A stretch of 64,000 nt of DNA from Fimousia sp045616445 (GCA_045616445.1 JAZLGR010000018.1:264726-328725), one strand, 5' to 3'; shown: positions 8,897-17,252, counted from the stretch's first letter. The notes: a model not told the origin generated them from the letters alone. Made by a program: numbers and translations.

Positions 8897-8950
8897 ACCG
8901 CTTACTAAGAATACGGACACTCCAGCCGATGCCTGGTTTGCGGCGATTAA
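8897..8950 (+). promoter_or_regulatory. Structured rpsO leader, candidate S15 autoregulatory RNA
   Basis: Between the promoter and the ribosome site, CCGC (8898-8901) can pair with GCGG (8940-8943), enclosing a CCAG/CTGG hairpin (8922-8936) and a purine-rich strand. S15 is known to repress its own synthesis through structured leaders in several bacterial groups, and the short multi-helix layout fits that. The assignment is from position and pairing only. Confidence 0.5.
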
Positions 8951-8984
8951 TAAACAATATGTTATATTTTAGGAGGAAAACAAC

Positions 8985-9251
8985 ATGATTACAAAAGAAA
9001 TGAAAGCTGAAATTATTGCTAAATTTGGTAAATCCGCAGGCGATACAGGATCTCCAGAAGTTCAGATCGCTTTATTAACAGCAAGAATCAACGATTTACA
9101 GGATCACTTCCGTTCCCATCCAAAAGATCACCACTCCAGAAGAGGTCTTTTAAAGATGGTAGGTCAGAGAAGAGGTTTATTAGCATACCTTAAAGAAATC
9201 GACATCGAAAGATATCGTGCTCTTATCAAAGAATTAGGTTTACGTAAGTAA
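8985..9251 (+). CDS. rpsO: 30S ribosomal protein S15
   Basis: The 88-residue protein is the standard length for S15 and has the conserved GDTGSPEVQIALLTARI segment and the basic HHSRRGLL-X-VGQRR core that binds the three-way junction of 16S rRNA helices 20-22. It has an AGGAGG site 8-13 bases before the ATG, its own promoter and a terminator, so it is a single-gene unit. Codon use is strongly biased as expected for a ribosomal protein. Unlike in many bacteria, pnp is not adjacent but lies about 14 kb downstream. Confidence 0.98.
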   Translation: MITKEMKAEIIAKFGKSAGDTGSPEVQIALLTARINDLQDHFRSHPKDHHSRRGLLKMVGQRRGLLAYLKEIDIERYRALIKELGLRK

Positions 9252-9271
9252 TTTCAATTCTAATAATCATG

Positions 9272-9300
9272 CAGCCAGGGAGTTTCCCTGGCTGTTTTTG
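9272..9300 (+). terminator. Rho-independent terminator after rpsO
   Basis: A perfect 9-bp stem (CAGCCAGGG with CCCTGGCTG) has an AGTTT loop and is followed by TTTTTG. Confidence 0.92.
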
Positions 9301-9345
9301 TATCAATTTGTATCAAATGGTTAGATTATACAGGAGATATTTGCA

Positions 9346-9933
9346 ATGAATTATTTGAAAAATGCCAAAGGACATTTTAAGACCATTACGACCCACAAAA
9401 TTGCAGTCATGAAGATGTGTTTTGCCTGTGGGCTTTATAAACAGGGACTGTTGCATGACATGTCCAAATATACACCAACAGAATTCATTCCAGGCGTTCT
9501 TTATTATGCTGGTGGGACCTCCAGCCCAAATGGAATCGAGCGTGCCAAATTCGGCTACTCCACAGCATGGCTTCATCACAAAGGCCGCAACAAGCATCAT
9601 TTTGAATACTGGTTAGATTATGCAACCCACGAAACAGACCATCTGGTGGGCAATATCATTCCAAAGCGCTACATGATTGAGATGTTCTGTGACCGTGTCT
9701 GTGCTGGCAAGGTGTACAATGGGGACAATTTCCGCAGAGAAAGCGTATTGGAATATTATATGAAGGGTTCTGCAAGATTCATCCTTCATAAGAATTCTGC
9801 AAAATATCTGGAGCATCTGATGAAGATGTATATCGAGCGCGGAGAAGAAGCGACCATCCGTTATATCAGAAGAGATCTGAAAAAGGATGTCAGCGGCTAT
9901 GAAAGAATGCGTCTCGCAAGTGTAAAAGAATAG
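9346..9933 (+). CDS. DUF5662-like conserved protein of unknown function
   Basis: The 195-residue soluble protein contains histidine-rich motifs (LLHDMSKYTPTEF at about residues 36-48, AWLHHKGRNKHHFEYW at about 73-88, and THETDH) that look like an HD-type metal-binding arrangement. The pattern resembles the uncharacterised DUF5662 family of Firmicutes and phages. No enzymatic activity can be assigned. It has an AGGAGAT site before the ATG and terminators on both sides, so it appears to be monocistronic. Confidence 0.7.
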   Translation: MNYLKNAKGHFKTITTHKIAVMKMCFACGLYKQGLLHDMSKYTPTEFIPGVLYYAGGTSSPNGIERAKFGYSTAWLHHKGRNKHHFEYWLDYATHETDHLVGNIIPKRYMIEMFCDRVCAGKVYNGDNFRRESVLEYYMKGSARFILHKNSAKYLEHLMKMYIERGEEATIRYIRRDLKKDVSGYERMRLASVKE

Positions 9934-9944
9934 GTTGAGTGTTG

Positions 9945-9974
9945 GGCAGGGTATTGCAATACCCTGCCTTGTTT
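9945..9974 (+). terminator. Rho-independent terminator after the DUF5662-like gene
   Basis: A perfect 10-bp stem (GGCAGGGTAT with ATACCCTGCC) has a TGCA loop and is followed by TTGTTT. Its right arm overlaps the promoter of the next RNA gene. Confidence 0.88.
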
Positions 9975-9982
9975 AGTATAAT
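9954..9982 (+). promoter_or_regulatory. Promoter of the putative 6S RNA gene
   Basis: TTGCAA at 9954-9959 and TATAAT at 9977-9982 are spaced by 17 bases. The predicted start is at about 9989, just before the first arm of the RNA's closing stem. Confidence 0.75.
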
Positions 9983-9988
9983 AATAAT

Positions 9989-10205
9989 AGCTTCCAGGTG
10001 TGCAATCCTGTATATTTTGAACCTACAATTACGTGAAACGGGATTCCTATATTTCTGATGGATTGTCGAGCCTCCGTTTGCAGTGGATGGCAGGAATTCA
10101 GATGCGGTCGCCCACCTGGCTTTGTGCTAGGCGTCAAAATTGCAGGCTCATCGGGAAGTTTTAAGAGAAGTGTCAGTCAGATTCCATTAGAATCTGGCTT
10201 TTTTC
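9989..10205 (+). ncRNA. ssrS: Free-standing structured small RNA, probably 6S RNA
   Basis: A stretch of about 215 bases has its own promoter and terminator and no convincing protein frame. Both ends pair: CTTCC (9991-9995) with GGAAG (10154-10158), then TGAACCT with AGGCTCA and CAATT with AATTG, giving a long, interrupted closing stem around an open central region. That one-long-hairpin-with-a-bubble shape, the size and the independent promoter fit 6S RNA, which mimics an open promoter and sequesters sigma-A RNA polymerase. It lacks the SRP RNA signature tetraloop region and tmRNA features. An RNA gene here is likely; the 6S identity is inferred from structure. Confidence 0.62.
10176..10205 (+). 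terminator. Rho-independent terminator of the small RNA gene
   Basis: A 9-bp stem (GTCAGATTC with GAATCTGGC) has a CATTA loop and is followed by a run of six T. Confidence 0.88.
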
Positions 10206-10285
10206 TTTTTTGTGAGAAATATTGTAATTTTTTTCTGAATTTAGTAAAATAGAATAATATATGACTATACTATGGGGGTATTCTT

Positions 10286-11182
10286 TTGAATTTTGGCAAA
10301 TGGTTAAAAACAGCCATCGGCGCTGGCATGGCGGCAGCAGGACTGACCGGAATCATCTCTTATTATGAGAACCGGCACATCCAGGTGGATCGCTATACAA
10401 TTTCATCCTGGCATCTTCCAAAGAGCTTTGATGGATATCGGATTGCCTTTTTATCAGACCTTCACAACCAGCAGTTTGGCAAGGAGAATGAAGCATTGGT
10501 GGAGCTGATCCGAAGCAACAAGCCAGACCTTGTTTTAGTGGGCGGCGATATGGTAGTTGGAAAGCCGGGACACACCATGGAAATTGCCACCTCCCTCATG
10601 AAGCAGTTATCAGAAGAATTTCCGGTTATGTATGCCAATGGAAACCATGAATACAGAATGGATCTGTACCGGGAAACCTATGGCACACAATATCAGGATT
10701 ATGTGTTAAAATTAAAAGACATGGGTATTACCTATCTGGTCAATGAATCTGTAAGGATTTCCCGCGCTGGCGAGCAGATTACGGTGTTGGGACTTAACAT
10801 TGCCAGAGAATATTATAAACGTGGCAAGAAGATTCTCATGGGATCCCATTATCTGGAAAGTGAGCTTGGAAAGAAACCGGAAGGATTCTCCATTTTGCTG
10901 GCCCATAATCCATATTATACAAGGGCTTATACAAGATGGGGCGCAGACCTTATTCTGTCAGGCCACAATCATGGCGGACTGATTCGCCTGCCACTGCTTG
11001 GGGGACTGGTCTCCCCACAGCTTTCCCTGTTTTCAAGGTATGACGCCGGCTATTATAAAGAAGAGAAAAGTCAGGTGATCATCAGCCGTGGGCTGGGAAC
11101 CCACACATTTAAAATTCGGGTAAACAATCGGCCGGAGCTTTCGATGATTACCCTGAAACGAGGAAAAATATATGGCAATTGA
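10286..11182 (+). CDS. Membrane-anchored metallophosphoesterase (YkuE/YaeI-like)
   Basis: The 298-residue protein has an N-terminal hydrophobic segment (about residues 8-26) and the full calcineurin-type metal-binding series: SDLHN (Asp58, His60), GGDMV, GNHEY and SGHNHGG. Membrane-anchored relatives hydrolyse phosphoesters in the envelope, including lipid-linked ones, but the substrate here is unknown. Translation probably starts at the TTG at 10286, since a GGGGG ribosome site lies 6-7 bases upstream and no closer ATG fits. It overlaps scpA by 11 bases and probably leads the scpAB-ilvBN operon. Confidence 0.85.
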   Translation: MNFGKWLKTAIGAGMAAAGLTGIISYYENRHIQVDRYTISSWHLPKSFDGYRIAFLSDLHNQQFGKENEALVELIRSNKPDLVLVGGDMVVGKPGHTMEIATSLMKQLSEEFPVMYANGNHEYRMDLYRETYGTQYQDYVLKLKDMGITYLVNESVRISRAGEQITVLGLNIAREYYKRGKKILMGSHYLESELGKKPEGFSILLAHNPYYTRAYTRWGADLILSGHNHGGLIRLPLLGGLVSPQLSLFSRYDAGYYKEEKSQVIISRGLGTHTFKIRVNNRPELSMITLKRGKIYGN

Positions 11183-11939
11183 AGTAAGACTTGAGGCCTT
11201 TGAAGGACCTCTGGATTTGCTGTTGCATTTGATCGAAAAAAACAAAGTTGATATATATGATATTCCGATCGCGTTGATTACAGAGCAGTATCTGGAATAT
11301 CTGGATGCCATGAGAGAAGCAGATCTTACCATTATGAGTGAGTTTTTAGTCATGGCAACCACCCTTCTTCGCATCAAGTCCCAGATGCTATTACCAAAAG
11401 TTGTGGACGAAGAGGGAGAAGAGGAGGATCCAAGAGAAGAACTGGTACGCCGTCTGATCGAATACAAGATCTACAAGTATGCATCAACGGAGCTTAAGGA
11501 TCTGGAAATAGAAGCGCAGAAGAGCATCTACAAGGAACAGGATCTGCCGGAAGAGGTGGAAGCCTTCCAGTATCCCATCGATCCGGTGAAGGTCATTGAG
11601 AATCAGGGTGTTACCATTGACCGTCTGAAGGAAGTATTTGAATTTGTCATGAAGCGACGGGTGGACAAGATTGACCCGGTGAGAAGCAAGTTCGGCGAGA
11701 TCAGACAGGATGAGGTGCGTGTGGAAGATAAGATGAGTCACATTACCACCAGAATTCGCAAAAAACGAAAGATGAATTTTAAGAATCTTCTGGAAGCACA
11801 GGCCAGCAAAGTGGAAGTGGTCGTCACATTCCTGGCATTGCTGGAGCTGATGAAGATGGGTGAAGTCAGAGTCACCCAGGAAGATACTTCCAGTGAAATT
11901 ATGATAGAAACAGTAGGTGAAGAATATGAATCGGACTAA
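11172..11939 (+). CDS. scpA: Segregation and condensation protein A
   Basis: The 255-residue kleisin begins with the typical FEGPLDLLLHLIEKNKVDIY segment, which contacts the SMC neck, and ends with a winged-helix region that contacts the SMC head. ScpA bridges the SMC dimer in the chromosome-organising complex together with ScpB, encoded next. The ATG lies inside the end of the preceding gene, and the 3' end overlaps scpB. Length and sequence are typical. Confidence 0.95.
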   Translation: MAIEVRLEAFEGPLDLLLHLIEKNKVDIYDIPIALITEQYLEYLDAMREADLTIMSEFLVMATTLLRIKSQMLLPKVVDEEGEEEDPREELVRRLIEYKIYKYASTELKDLEIEAQKSIYKEQDLPEEVEAFQYPIDPVKVIENQGVTIDRLKEVFEFVMKRRVDKIDPVRSKFGEIRQDEVRVEDKMSHITTRIRKKRKMNFKNLLEAQASKVEVVVTFLALLELMKMGEVRVTQEDTSSEIMIETVGEEYESD

Positions 11940-12480
11940 GGGAATGATCGAAGGCATCCTTTTCTCCATGGGCGGATCCGTTAAGAAGAAGCAGCTGATG
12001 GATGTGCTGGGGATCAGCAGCGAGATGCTCGAACAGCTCTTACTGCAGATGAAAGAGGATTATAAAAAGGAAGAGAGGGGCATCTGCCTGATGGAATTAG
12101 AAGATTCCTGTCAGCTGTGCACCAAGCAGAGCTACTACGACGTCCTGATCCGAGTCGTCAAGCAACCGAAAAAATACAGGCTGACAGAGGTTATGCTTGA
12201 AACCCTGTCCATCATCGCATACAAGCAGCCCGTCACCAAGGCTGAGATTGAGGCAATCCGAGGCGTCAAATGTGACCATGCCGTCAACCGTCTCATGGAA
12301 TATGGCCTGATCGAAGAAGCCGGACGATTAGATGTGGTCGGAAGACCAATTCTGCTTCGCACAACAGAAGAATTTTTAAGAGCATTTGGCGTTGAACATA
12401 TAGAAGATTTGCCTACCGTGGATCCAACCATGTTAGAGGAAATCACACAGGAAGCGCAGGAAGAAATTGGAGGAATATGA
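11926..12480 (+). CDS. scpB: Segregation and condensation protein B
   Basis: The 184-residue protein contains the two winged-helix domains of ScpB, with the conserved LTEVMLETLSIIAYKQPVT segment and the VVGRPILLRTTEEFL region at the end of the second domain. ScpB dimers bind the ScpA kleisin linker and regulate SMC loading. The ATG at 11926 is preferred (AGGTGAAGA upstream); a GTG 9 bases earlier is also possible. It overlaps scpA by 14 bases and ends 1 base before ilvB, whose ribosome site lies inside the scpB 3' end. Confidence 0.94.
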   Translation: MNRTKGMIEGILFSMGGSVKKKQLMDVLGISSEMLEQLLLQMKEDYKKEERGICLMELEDSCQLCTKQSYYDVLIRVVKQPKKYRLTEVMLETLSIIAYKQPVTKAEIEAIRGVKCDHAVNRLMEYGLIEEAGRLDVVGRPILLRTTEEFLRAFGVEHIEDLPTVDPTMLEEITQEAQEEIGGI

Positions 12481-12481
12481 T

Positions 12482-14236
12482 ATGAAAAAGATAACAGGAA
12501 ATCAATTGTTTGTAAAAGCATTGATTAATGAAGGTGTAGATCACCTTTTTGCCTATCCGGGAGGCTATGCCATCGACATTTTTGATGAGCTTTACAAGGC
12601 AGAACCGGATAACGAAATCGAGATCGTACTCCCAAGACATGAACAGGGACTGATCCACGAAGCAGACGGATATGCAAGATCCACAGGCAAGGTGGGTGTC
12701 TGTCTCGTAACCAGTGGCCCTGGCGCAACAAACCTCGTAACTGGTATTGCAACTGCAAACTACGACTCTGTTCCACTGGTATGCTTTACCGGACAGGTAT
12801 CCCTTCCACTCATCGGTAACGATGCTTTCCAGGAAGTGGACATCGTAGGCTGTACCCGCAATATTGCCAAATGGGTGATTACCGTTCGTAACCGTAATGA
12901 CCTTGGACGCATCATCAAGGAAGCCTTCCACATTGCAAGCACCGGCAAACCGGGTGTAGTAGTGGTTGACCTTCCAAAGGATATCATGGCAGCCTTAGGT
13001 GATCCTGTTTATCCGGAAACTGTGAATATCCGCGGCTACAAACCAAACAAGAACGTCAACGTAAGACAGCTTCGCCGTGCCGTTGACATGATCTATAAAG
13101 CGAAAAAACCATTGATGTTAGTTGGCGGCGGCGTTAAGATCGCCAATGCACACAAAGAGTTAAGAGAATTCGTGGATCTGACAGGTATTCCTGTTGTTTC
13201 CACAGTTATGGGAATCGGCGCTATGCCGACAGAACACCCATTATTCATGGGTAATGCGGGCATGCATGGCCGTTATGCAGCGAATATGGCCATCTCCGAA
13301 TGTGACGTATTATTCTCCATCGGTACCCGTTTCTCAGACCGTATCACCGGAGAACTTGGCGCATTTGCTCCGAACGCCAAGATCATCCACATCGATATTG
13401 ACACAGCAGCCATTTCGAAAAATGTTACCGTTAACGTCCCAATCGTTGGCGACGCGAAACTGGCTTTAGAAGAGCTCGTTACCATTGTAAAAGAGAAAGA
13501 AGCTGTAAAATCTGCAGGTGCATTTGCCGAGAGAATCAGAATGTGGAATGAAGAAAGACCTCTTGCCATGAGCGCATCCGAGAAGGGCGTCAACCCACAG
13601 AATGTCTTTGAAACAGCCAACCGTATGCTTCCGGACGCAATCGTCGTAACCGACGTAGGACAGCATCAGATGTGGGCAACCCAGTTTACCACAATGGAAT
13701 CTGACAAACGCCAGTTTATCACTTCCGGCGGCCTTGGAACCATGGGATTTGGTATTCCTGCTTCCATCGGTGCATGTATGGGTAACCGCGGCCAGAAGGT
13801 AATCTGCTACTCCGGAGACGGCGGCGCGCAGATGAACATCCAGGAGCTGGCAACAGCTGTTCAGGAAGAAACACCGGTTATTATCTGTATCTTCAATAAC
13901 CAGTACTTAGGTATGGTTCGTCAGATGCAGGATTTATTCTACAGCAGAAGATTTGCAAGCACCTGTCTCTGTAAACGACGTTCCTGTCAGTATACCTGTA
14001 AGGGACCAGGCGAATGCTGTCCACCATATACACCAGACTTTGTGAAGTTAGCAGAAAGCTACGGCGCAAAGGGCATCCGTGTTATGAAAGAAGAAGAGAT
14101 CGCACCGGCATTTGAAGCAGCAATGAAAGAAGACAAGATTCCAACCATTATCGAATTTATGGTGGATGCAGACCGTCTCGTACTTCCAATGGTACAGGGT
14201 GGTAAGGCACTTGATGACATGATCTTAGAAGGATAG
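12482..14236 (+). CDS. ilvB: Acetolactate synthase large subunit, with cysteine-rich insert
   Basis: The 584-residue thiamine-diphosphate enzyme condenses two pyruvates (or pyruvate and 2-oxobutyrate) in branched-chain amino acid synthesis. Visible are the catalytic glutamate (Glu54, in PRHEQG), the SGPGATN segment and the GDGG motif of the C-terminal TPP domain. At about residues 490-517 there is an unusual insert with six cysteines (pattern CxC-x4-C-x3-C-x5-CC) between the FYS and YTPDFVKLAESYG segments, where textbook enzymes have a short loop. The start at 12482 is set by GGAGGA upstream. ilvN follows 11 bases later. No T-box or leader peptide precedes the pair, because it is joined to scpAB. 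Confidence 0.95.
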   Translation: MKKITGNQLFVKALINEGVDHLFAYPGGYAIDIFDELYKAEPDNEIEIVLPRHEQGLIHEADGYARSTGKVGVCLVTSGPGATNLVTGIATANYDSVPLVCFTGQVSLPLIGNDAFQEVDIVGCTRNIAKWVITVRNRNDLGRIIKEAFHIASTGKPGVVVVDLPKDIMAALGDPVYPETVNIRGYKPNKNVNVRQLRRAVDMIYKAKKPLMLVGGGVKIANAHKELREFVDLTGIPVVSTVMGIGAMPTEHPLFMGNAGMHGRYAANMAISECDVLFSIGTRFSDRITGELGAFAPNAKIIHIDIDTAAISKNVTVNVPIVGDAKLALEELVTIVKEKEAVKSAGAFAERIRMWNEERPLAMSASEKGVNPQNVFETANRMLPDAIVVTDVGQHQMWATQFTTMESDKRQFITSGGLGTMGFGIPASIGACMGNRGQKVICYSGDGGAQMNIQELATAVQEETPVIICIFNNQYLGMVRQMQDLFYSRRFASTCLCKRRSCQYTCKGPGECCPPYTPDFVKLAESYGAKGIRVMKEEEIAPAFEAAMKEDKIPTIIEFMVDADRLVLPMVQGGKALDDMILEG

Positions 14237-14247
14237 GAGGAGAAAAC

Positions 14248-14757
14248 ATGAGCGATATGAAAAAAAGATACATCTCTTTATATGTAGAAAACCGTTGTGG
14301 CGTACTTGCCCGTATTGCAGGATTATTCTCCGGAAAATCCTATAATCTGAATACACTGACCGTTGGTGAAACCGATGATCCGACTGTATCCCGTATGACC
14401 ATCTCCACGATCAGTGATGATGTGACATTCGAACAAATCAAAAAACAGTTAAACCGTATGGTGGAAGTAATCAAGGTTATGGATTACACAGCTGTTCCAA
14501 TCCGCATGAAGGAAGTGCTTTTCATCAAGGTGAAGGGCATGAGCGAAGCGGAGAAGAATGAGATCTTCCAGCTGGCCAATGTATTCCGCTACCGTGTAGT
14601 TGACTTCGGAAGAAATTCCATGATCATCGAATCCTTCCACACAGAAGGCAAGAACACCAATATTATTAATTTCTTCAAGAATAAATTTGGCAACCGTACT
14701 GAAGTTGTCAGAGGCGGTGGCGTAGCCATTGAATCCCTCTCCATCGTGGAACGATAG
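14248..14757 (+). CDS. ilvN: Acetolactate synthase small (regulatory) subunit
   Basis: The 169-residue protein has an N-terminal ACT domain (about residues 6-80, beginning ISLYVENRCGVLARIAGLFS) and the C-terminal ALS_ss_C region. It binds valine and stimulates the catalytic subunit encoded just upstream. The size is that of the long IlvH/IlvN form. A GGAGGAG site precedes the ATG, and a terminator follows about 50 bases after the stop. Confidence 0.95.
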   Translation: MSDMKKRYISLYVENRCGVLARIAGLFSGKSYNLNTLTVGETDDPTVSRMTISTISDDVTFEQIKKQLNRMVEVIKVMDYTAVPIRMKEVLFIKVKGMSEAEKNEIFQLANVFRYRVVDFGRNSMIIESFHTEGKNTNIINFFKNKFGNRTEVVRGGGVAIESLSIVER

Positions 14758-14807
14758 GCATTGATGGAAACACATCATAAAAGATAGAAGGAAGTTATTA
14801 AAGGATA

Positions 14808-14850
14808 AAAACCGATTCATAGAATATATGAATCGGTTTTTTGTTTTTTG
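14808..14850 (+). terminator. Rho-independent terminator after ilvN
   Basis: A 13-bp perfect stem (AAAACCGATTCAT with ATGAATCGGTTTT) has a 7-base loop and is followed by TTGTTTTTT. It closes the scpAB-ilvBN transcript. Confidence 0.92.
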
Positions 14851-15208
14851 TCTATAAAAATTAGTTATTTTCATAACAAAATCTATAAATAGGCTTTATG
14901 GATATTGCGAAAAGAACAAGATGATATATATAAATTGGTGGTAAAATCAGTAAAAAAAGGGATGGAAAAGTGATAAAACCATCCTGGTTTTTATGTACCT
15001 TAAAAAATACAATACTATGACGCTTGTAAAAAATGGCTTAAATAAGCCGTTTACAGCCTGTGTCAAATTTGTGTCATCGGGAGAAAAGGAAAATATAACA
15101 TTGCATTAGGAATTACATTGTGATAATATTAACGTATCAAAGATAAGACTATTCTGCTTATCTTTCGTGATATTTATAGTTTTTATATTTTATGGAGGTA
15201 ACAAGATT
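14851..15208 (+). promoter_or_regulatory. AT-rich upstream region of the butyrate operon
   Basis: This 358-base stretch has no convincing gene. It carries a likely promoter (TTGCAT at 15101-15106, TAATAT at 15124-15129, 17-base spacing). A Rex-like 18-mer at 15118-15135 starts TTGTGAT and ends TTAACGT, matching 10 of 14 defined positions of TTGTTAA-N4-TTAACAA. A 9-bp hairpin in the 5' leader pairs AAAGATAAG with CTTATCTTT (15139-15165). A strong GGAGGT ribosome site is at 15194-15199. Rex is the NADH-sensing repressor commonly controlling this pathway in Clostridia; the site is inferred from sequence similarity only. Confidence 0.5.
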
Positions 15209-16396
15209 ATGGCAAAGAAAGTTGTTATTGCAGGCGCTTGTCGTACAGCAATCGGTAAAATGGGTGGTGGATTATCCACAACTCCAGCTCCAGTATTAGG
15301 ATCTATCGTTATTAAAGAAGCTCTTAACAGAGCAGGCGTTCCAGCAGAAGCAGTTGACCACGTATACATGGGTTGTGTAATCCAGGCTGGTTTAGGACAG
15401 AACGTAGCTCGTCAGGCTTCTATCAAAGCAGGTCTTCCAATCGAAGTACCAGCAGTTACAGTTAACGTTGTTTGTGGTTCTGGTCTTAACTGTGTTAACA
15501 TGGCAGCTCAGATGATTCAGGCTGGCGATGCTGATATCGTAGTAGCAGGTGGTATGGAAAATATGTCCATGGCTCCATACGCTATGATGAAAGCTCGTTT
15601 TGGTTACAGAATGAACAACGCAACAATCATCGATACAATGGTTAACGATGCTTTAACAGACGCATTCAACAACTACCACATGATGATCACAGCTGAAAAC
15701 GTAGCTGATCAGTGGGAATTATCCAGAGAAGCATTAGATGCATTCGCAGCTTCTTCTCAGCAGAAAGCAGTTGCAGCTCAGGAAGCTGGTATCTTCAAAG
15801 AAGAAATCGTTCCTGTAGAAGTTAAACAGCGTAAAGGCACAGTAGTTATCGATACAGATGAAGGCCCACGTGCTGGTACAACAGCTGAAGGTTTAGCAAA
15901 ATTACGTTGCTGCTCCGGTAAAGCTGATGGTGTTGTTACAGCTGGTAACGCTTCCGGTATCAATGATGGTGCTGCAGCAGTGGTTGTAATGAGCGAAGAA
16001 AAAGCTATCGAATTAGGCGTTAAACCTATGGCTACATTCGTAACAGGCGCTTTAGGCGGTGTTGCTCCAGAAATCATGGGTGTTGGTCCTGTAGCTTCTA
16101 CAACAAAAGCATTAGCTAAGATCGGCAAAACAATCGACGATATCGACTTAATCGAAGCTAACGAAGCTTTCGCTACACAGTCCTTAGCAGTAGCTCACGA
16201 TCTTAAATTCGATATGAGCAAAGTTAACGTTAACGGTGGTGCAATCGCTCTTGGTCATCCAGTAGGTGCTTCCGGTTGTCGTATTTTAGTAACATTACTT
16301 CACGAAATGCAGAGAAGAGAAGACGTTAAGACAGGTCTTGCTACTCTTTGTATCGGTGGTGGAATGGGCTGCTCTACAATCGTAGAAAAATACTAA
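15209..16396 (+). CDS. thlA: Acetyl-CoA acetyltransferase (thiolase)
   Basis: The 395-residue thiolase condenses two acetyl-CoA to acetoacetyl-CoA, the entry step of butyrate synthesis. The nucleophile is Cys89 in NVVCGSG, and the downstream NGGAIALGHPVGASG block and the second cysteine in CIGGGMG complete the active site. The ATG at 15209 follows GGAGGT by 9 bases; an in-frame extension upstream is AT-rich leader. It leads the operon thl-crt-hbd-bcd-etfB-etfA. Codon use is extremely biased (GCT, GTT, GGT, ACA, AAA), as expected for an abundant central enzyme. Confidence 0.96.
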   Translation: MAKKVVIAGACRTAIGKMGGGLSTTPAPVLGSIVIKEALNRAGVPAEAVDHVYMGCVIQAGLGQNVARQASIKAGLPIEVPAVTVNVVCGSGLNCVNMAAQMIQAGDADIVVAGGMENMSMAPYAMMKARFGYRMNNATIIDTMVNDALTDAFNNYHMMITAENVADQWELSREALDAFAASSQQKAVAAQEAGIFKEEIVPVEVKQRKGTVVIDTDEGPRAGTTAEGLAKLRCCSGKADGVVTAGNASGINDGAAAVVVMSEEKAIELGVKPMATFVTGALGGVAPEIMGVGPVASTTKALAKIGKTIDDIDLIEANEAFATQSLAVAHDLKFDMSKVNVNGGAIALGHPVGASGCRILVTLLHEMQRREDVKTGLATLCIGGGMGCSTIVEKY

Positions 16397-16463
16397 TCTA
16401 TCATTATAAATTTTAACTAAAACTATTAATCTTAATCATTAGATTGAAAGGAGAATCTTGAAA

Positions 16464-17252
16464 ATGGGATTCGTTAATTATGAACAGGAAGGATACGTTG
16501 GTGTTATCACAATCAACCGTCCTAAAGCATTAAATGCATTAAACAGCGAAGTATTAAAAGACTTAGAAGCAGTAATCGACGCTGTTGATATTGATACAAC
16601 AAGATGTTTAATTTTAACAGGTGCTGGCGAAAAATCTTTCGTAGCAGGCGCTGACATCGGAGAAATGAGCAACCTTACAAAGGCTGAAGGTGAAGCTTTC
16701 GGTAAAATCGGTAATGATGTATTCCGTAAACTTGAAACACTTCCAGTTCCAGTAATCGCTGCAATCAACGGATTCGCTTTAGGTGGCGGATGCGAAATCG
16801 CTATGAGCTGTGACATCAGACTTGCTGCTGAAAATGCAATCTTTGGTCAGCCAGAAGTTGGTTTAGGTATCACACCTGGTTTCGGTGGTACACAGAGATT
16901 AGCTCGTATCGTAGGTGTTGGTAAAGCAAAAGAAATCATCTACACAGCATTCAATATCAAAGCTGATGAAGCTTTAAGAATCGGTTTAGTAAACGCAGTA
17001 TATCCACAGGAAGAATTAATGGCAAAAGCTCAGAAAATGGCTGCTAAAATCGCTTCCAACGCTCCAATCGCAGTTCGCAACTGTAAGAAAGCGATCAACG
17101 ATGGTTTACAGGTAGACATGGATGCTGCTATCGTAATCGAAGAAAAATTATTTGGTGACTGCTTCGAAACAGAAGATCAGAAAGCTGGTATGGGTAACTT
17201 CTTAGCTCCAAGAGATCAGAAAGTTAAAGTTGTTCCTTTCCAGAACAAATAA
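16464..17252 (+). CDS. crt: 3-hydroxybutyryl-CoA dehydratase (crotonase)
   Basis: The 262-residue crotonase-fold enzyme dehydrates 3-hydroxybutyryl-CoA to crotonyl-CoA. The oxyanion-hole segments AGADIGEM and FALGGGCEIAMSCD and the catalytic glutamate region FGQPEVGLGITPGFGGTQRL are intact. The ATG at 16464 is used; a TTG 6 bases earlier lies closer to AAGGAG and could be an alternative start. Length is typical of the family. It is second in the butyrate operon, about 70 bases after thl, in the same biased codon style. Confidence 0.96.
   Translation: MGFVNYEQEGYVGVITINRPKALNALNSEVLKDLEAVIDAVDIDTTRCLILTGAGEKSFVAGADIGEMSNLTKAEGEAFGKIGNDVFRKLETLPVPVIAAINGFALGGGCEIAMSCDIRLAAENAIFGQPEVGLGITPGFGGTQRLARIVGVGKAKEIIYTAFNIKADEALRIGLVNAVYPQEELMAKAQKMAAKIASNAPIAVRNCKKAINDGLQVDMDAAIVIEEKLFGDCFETEDQKAGMGNFLAPRDQKVKVVPFQNK

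Noticed and set aside
9989..10205. SRP RNA or tmRNA as the identity of the small RNA
   Set aside because: The conserved SRP symmetric-loop/tetraloop region and the tmRNA tRNA-like ends with a tag frame are not seen.
10058..10252. A 64-codon plus-strand frame in the 9989-10205 region
   Set aside because: It runs through paired RNA segments and the terminator, and has no ribosome site; a structured RNA explains the region better.
12420..12482. T-box or leader-peptide control before ilvB
   Set aside because: There is no room for a leader: the ilvB ribosome site lies inside the scpB end.
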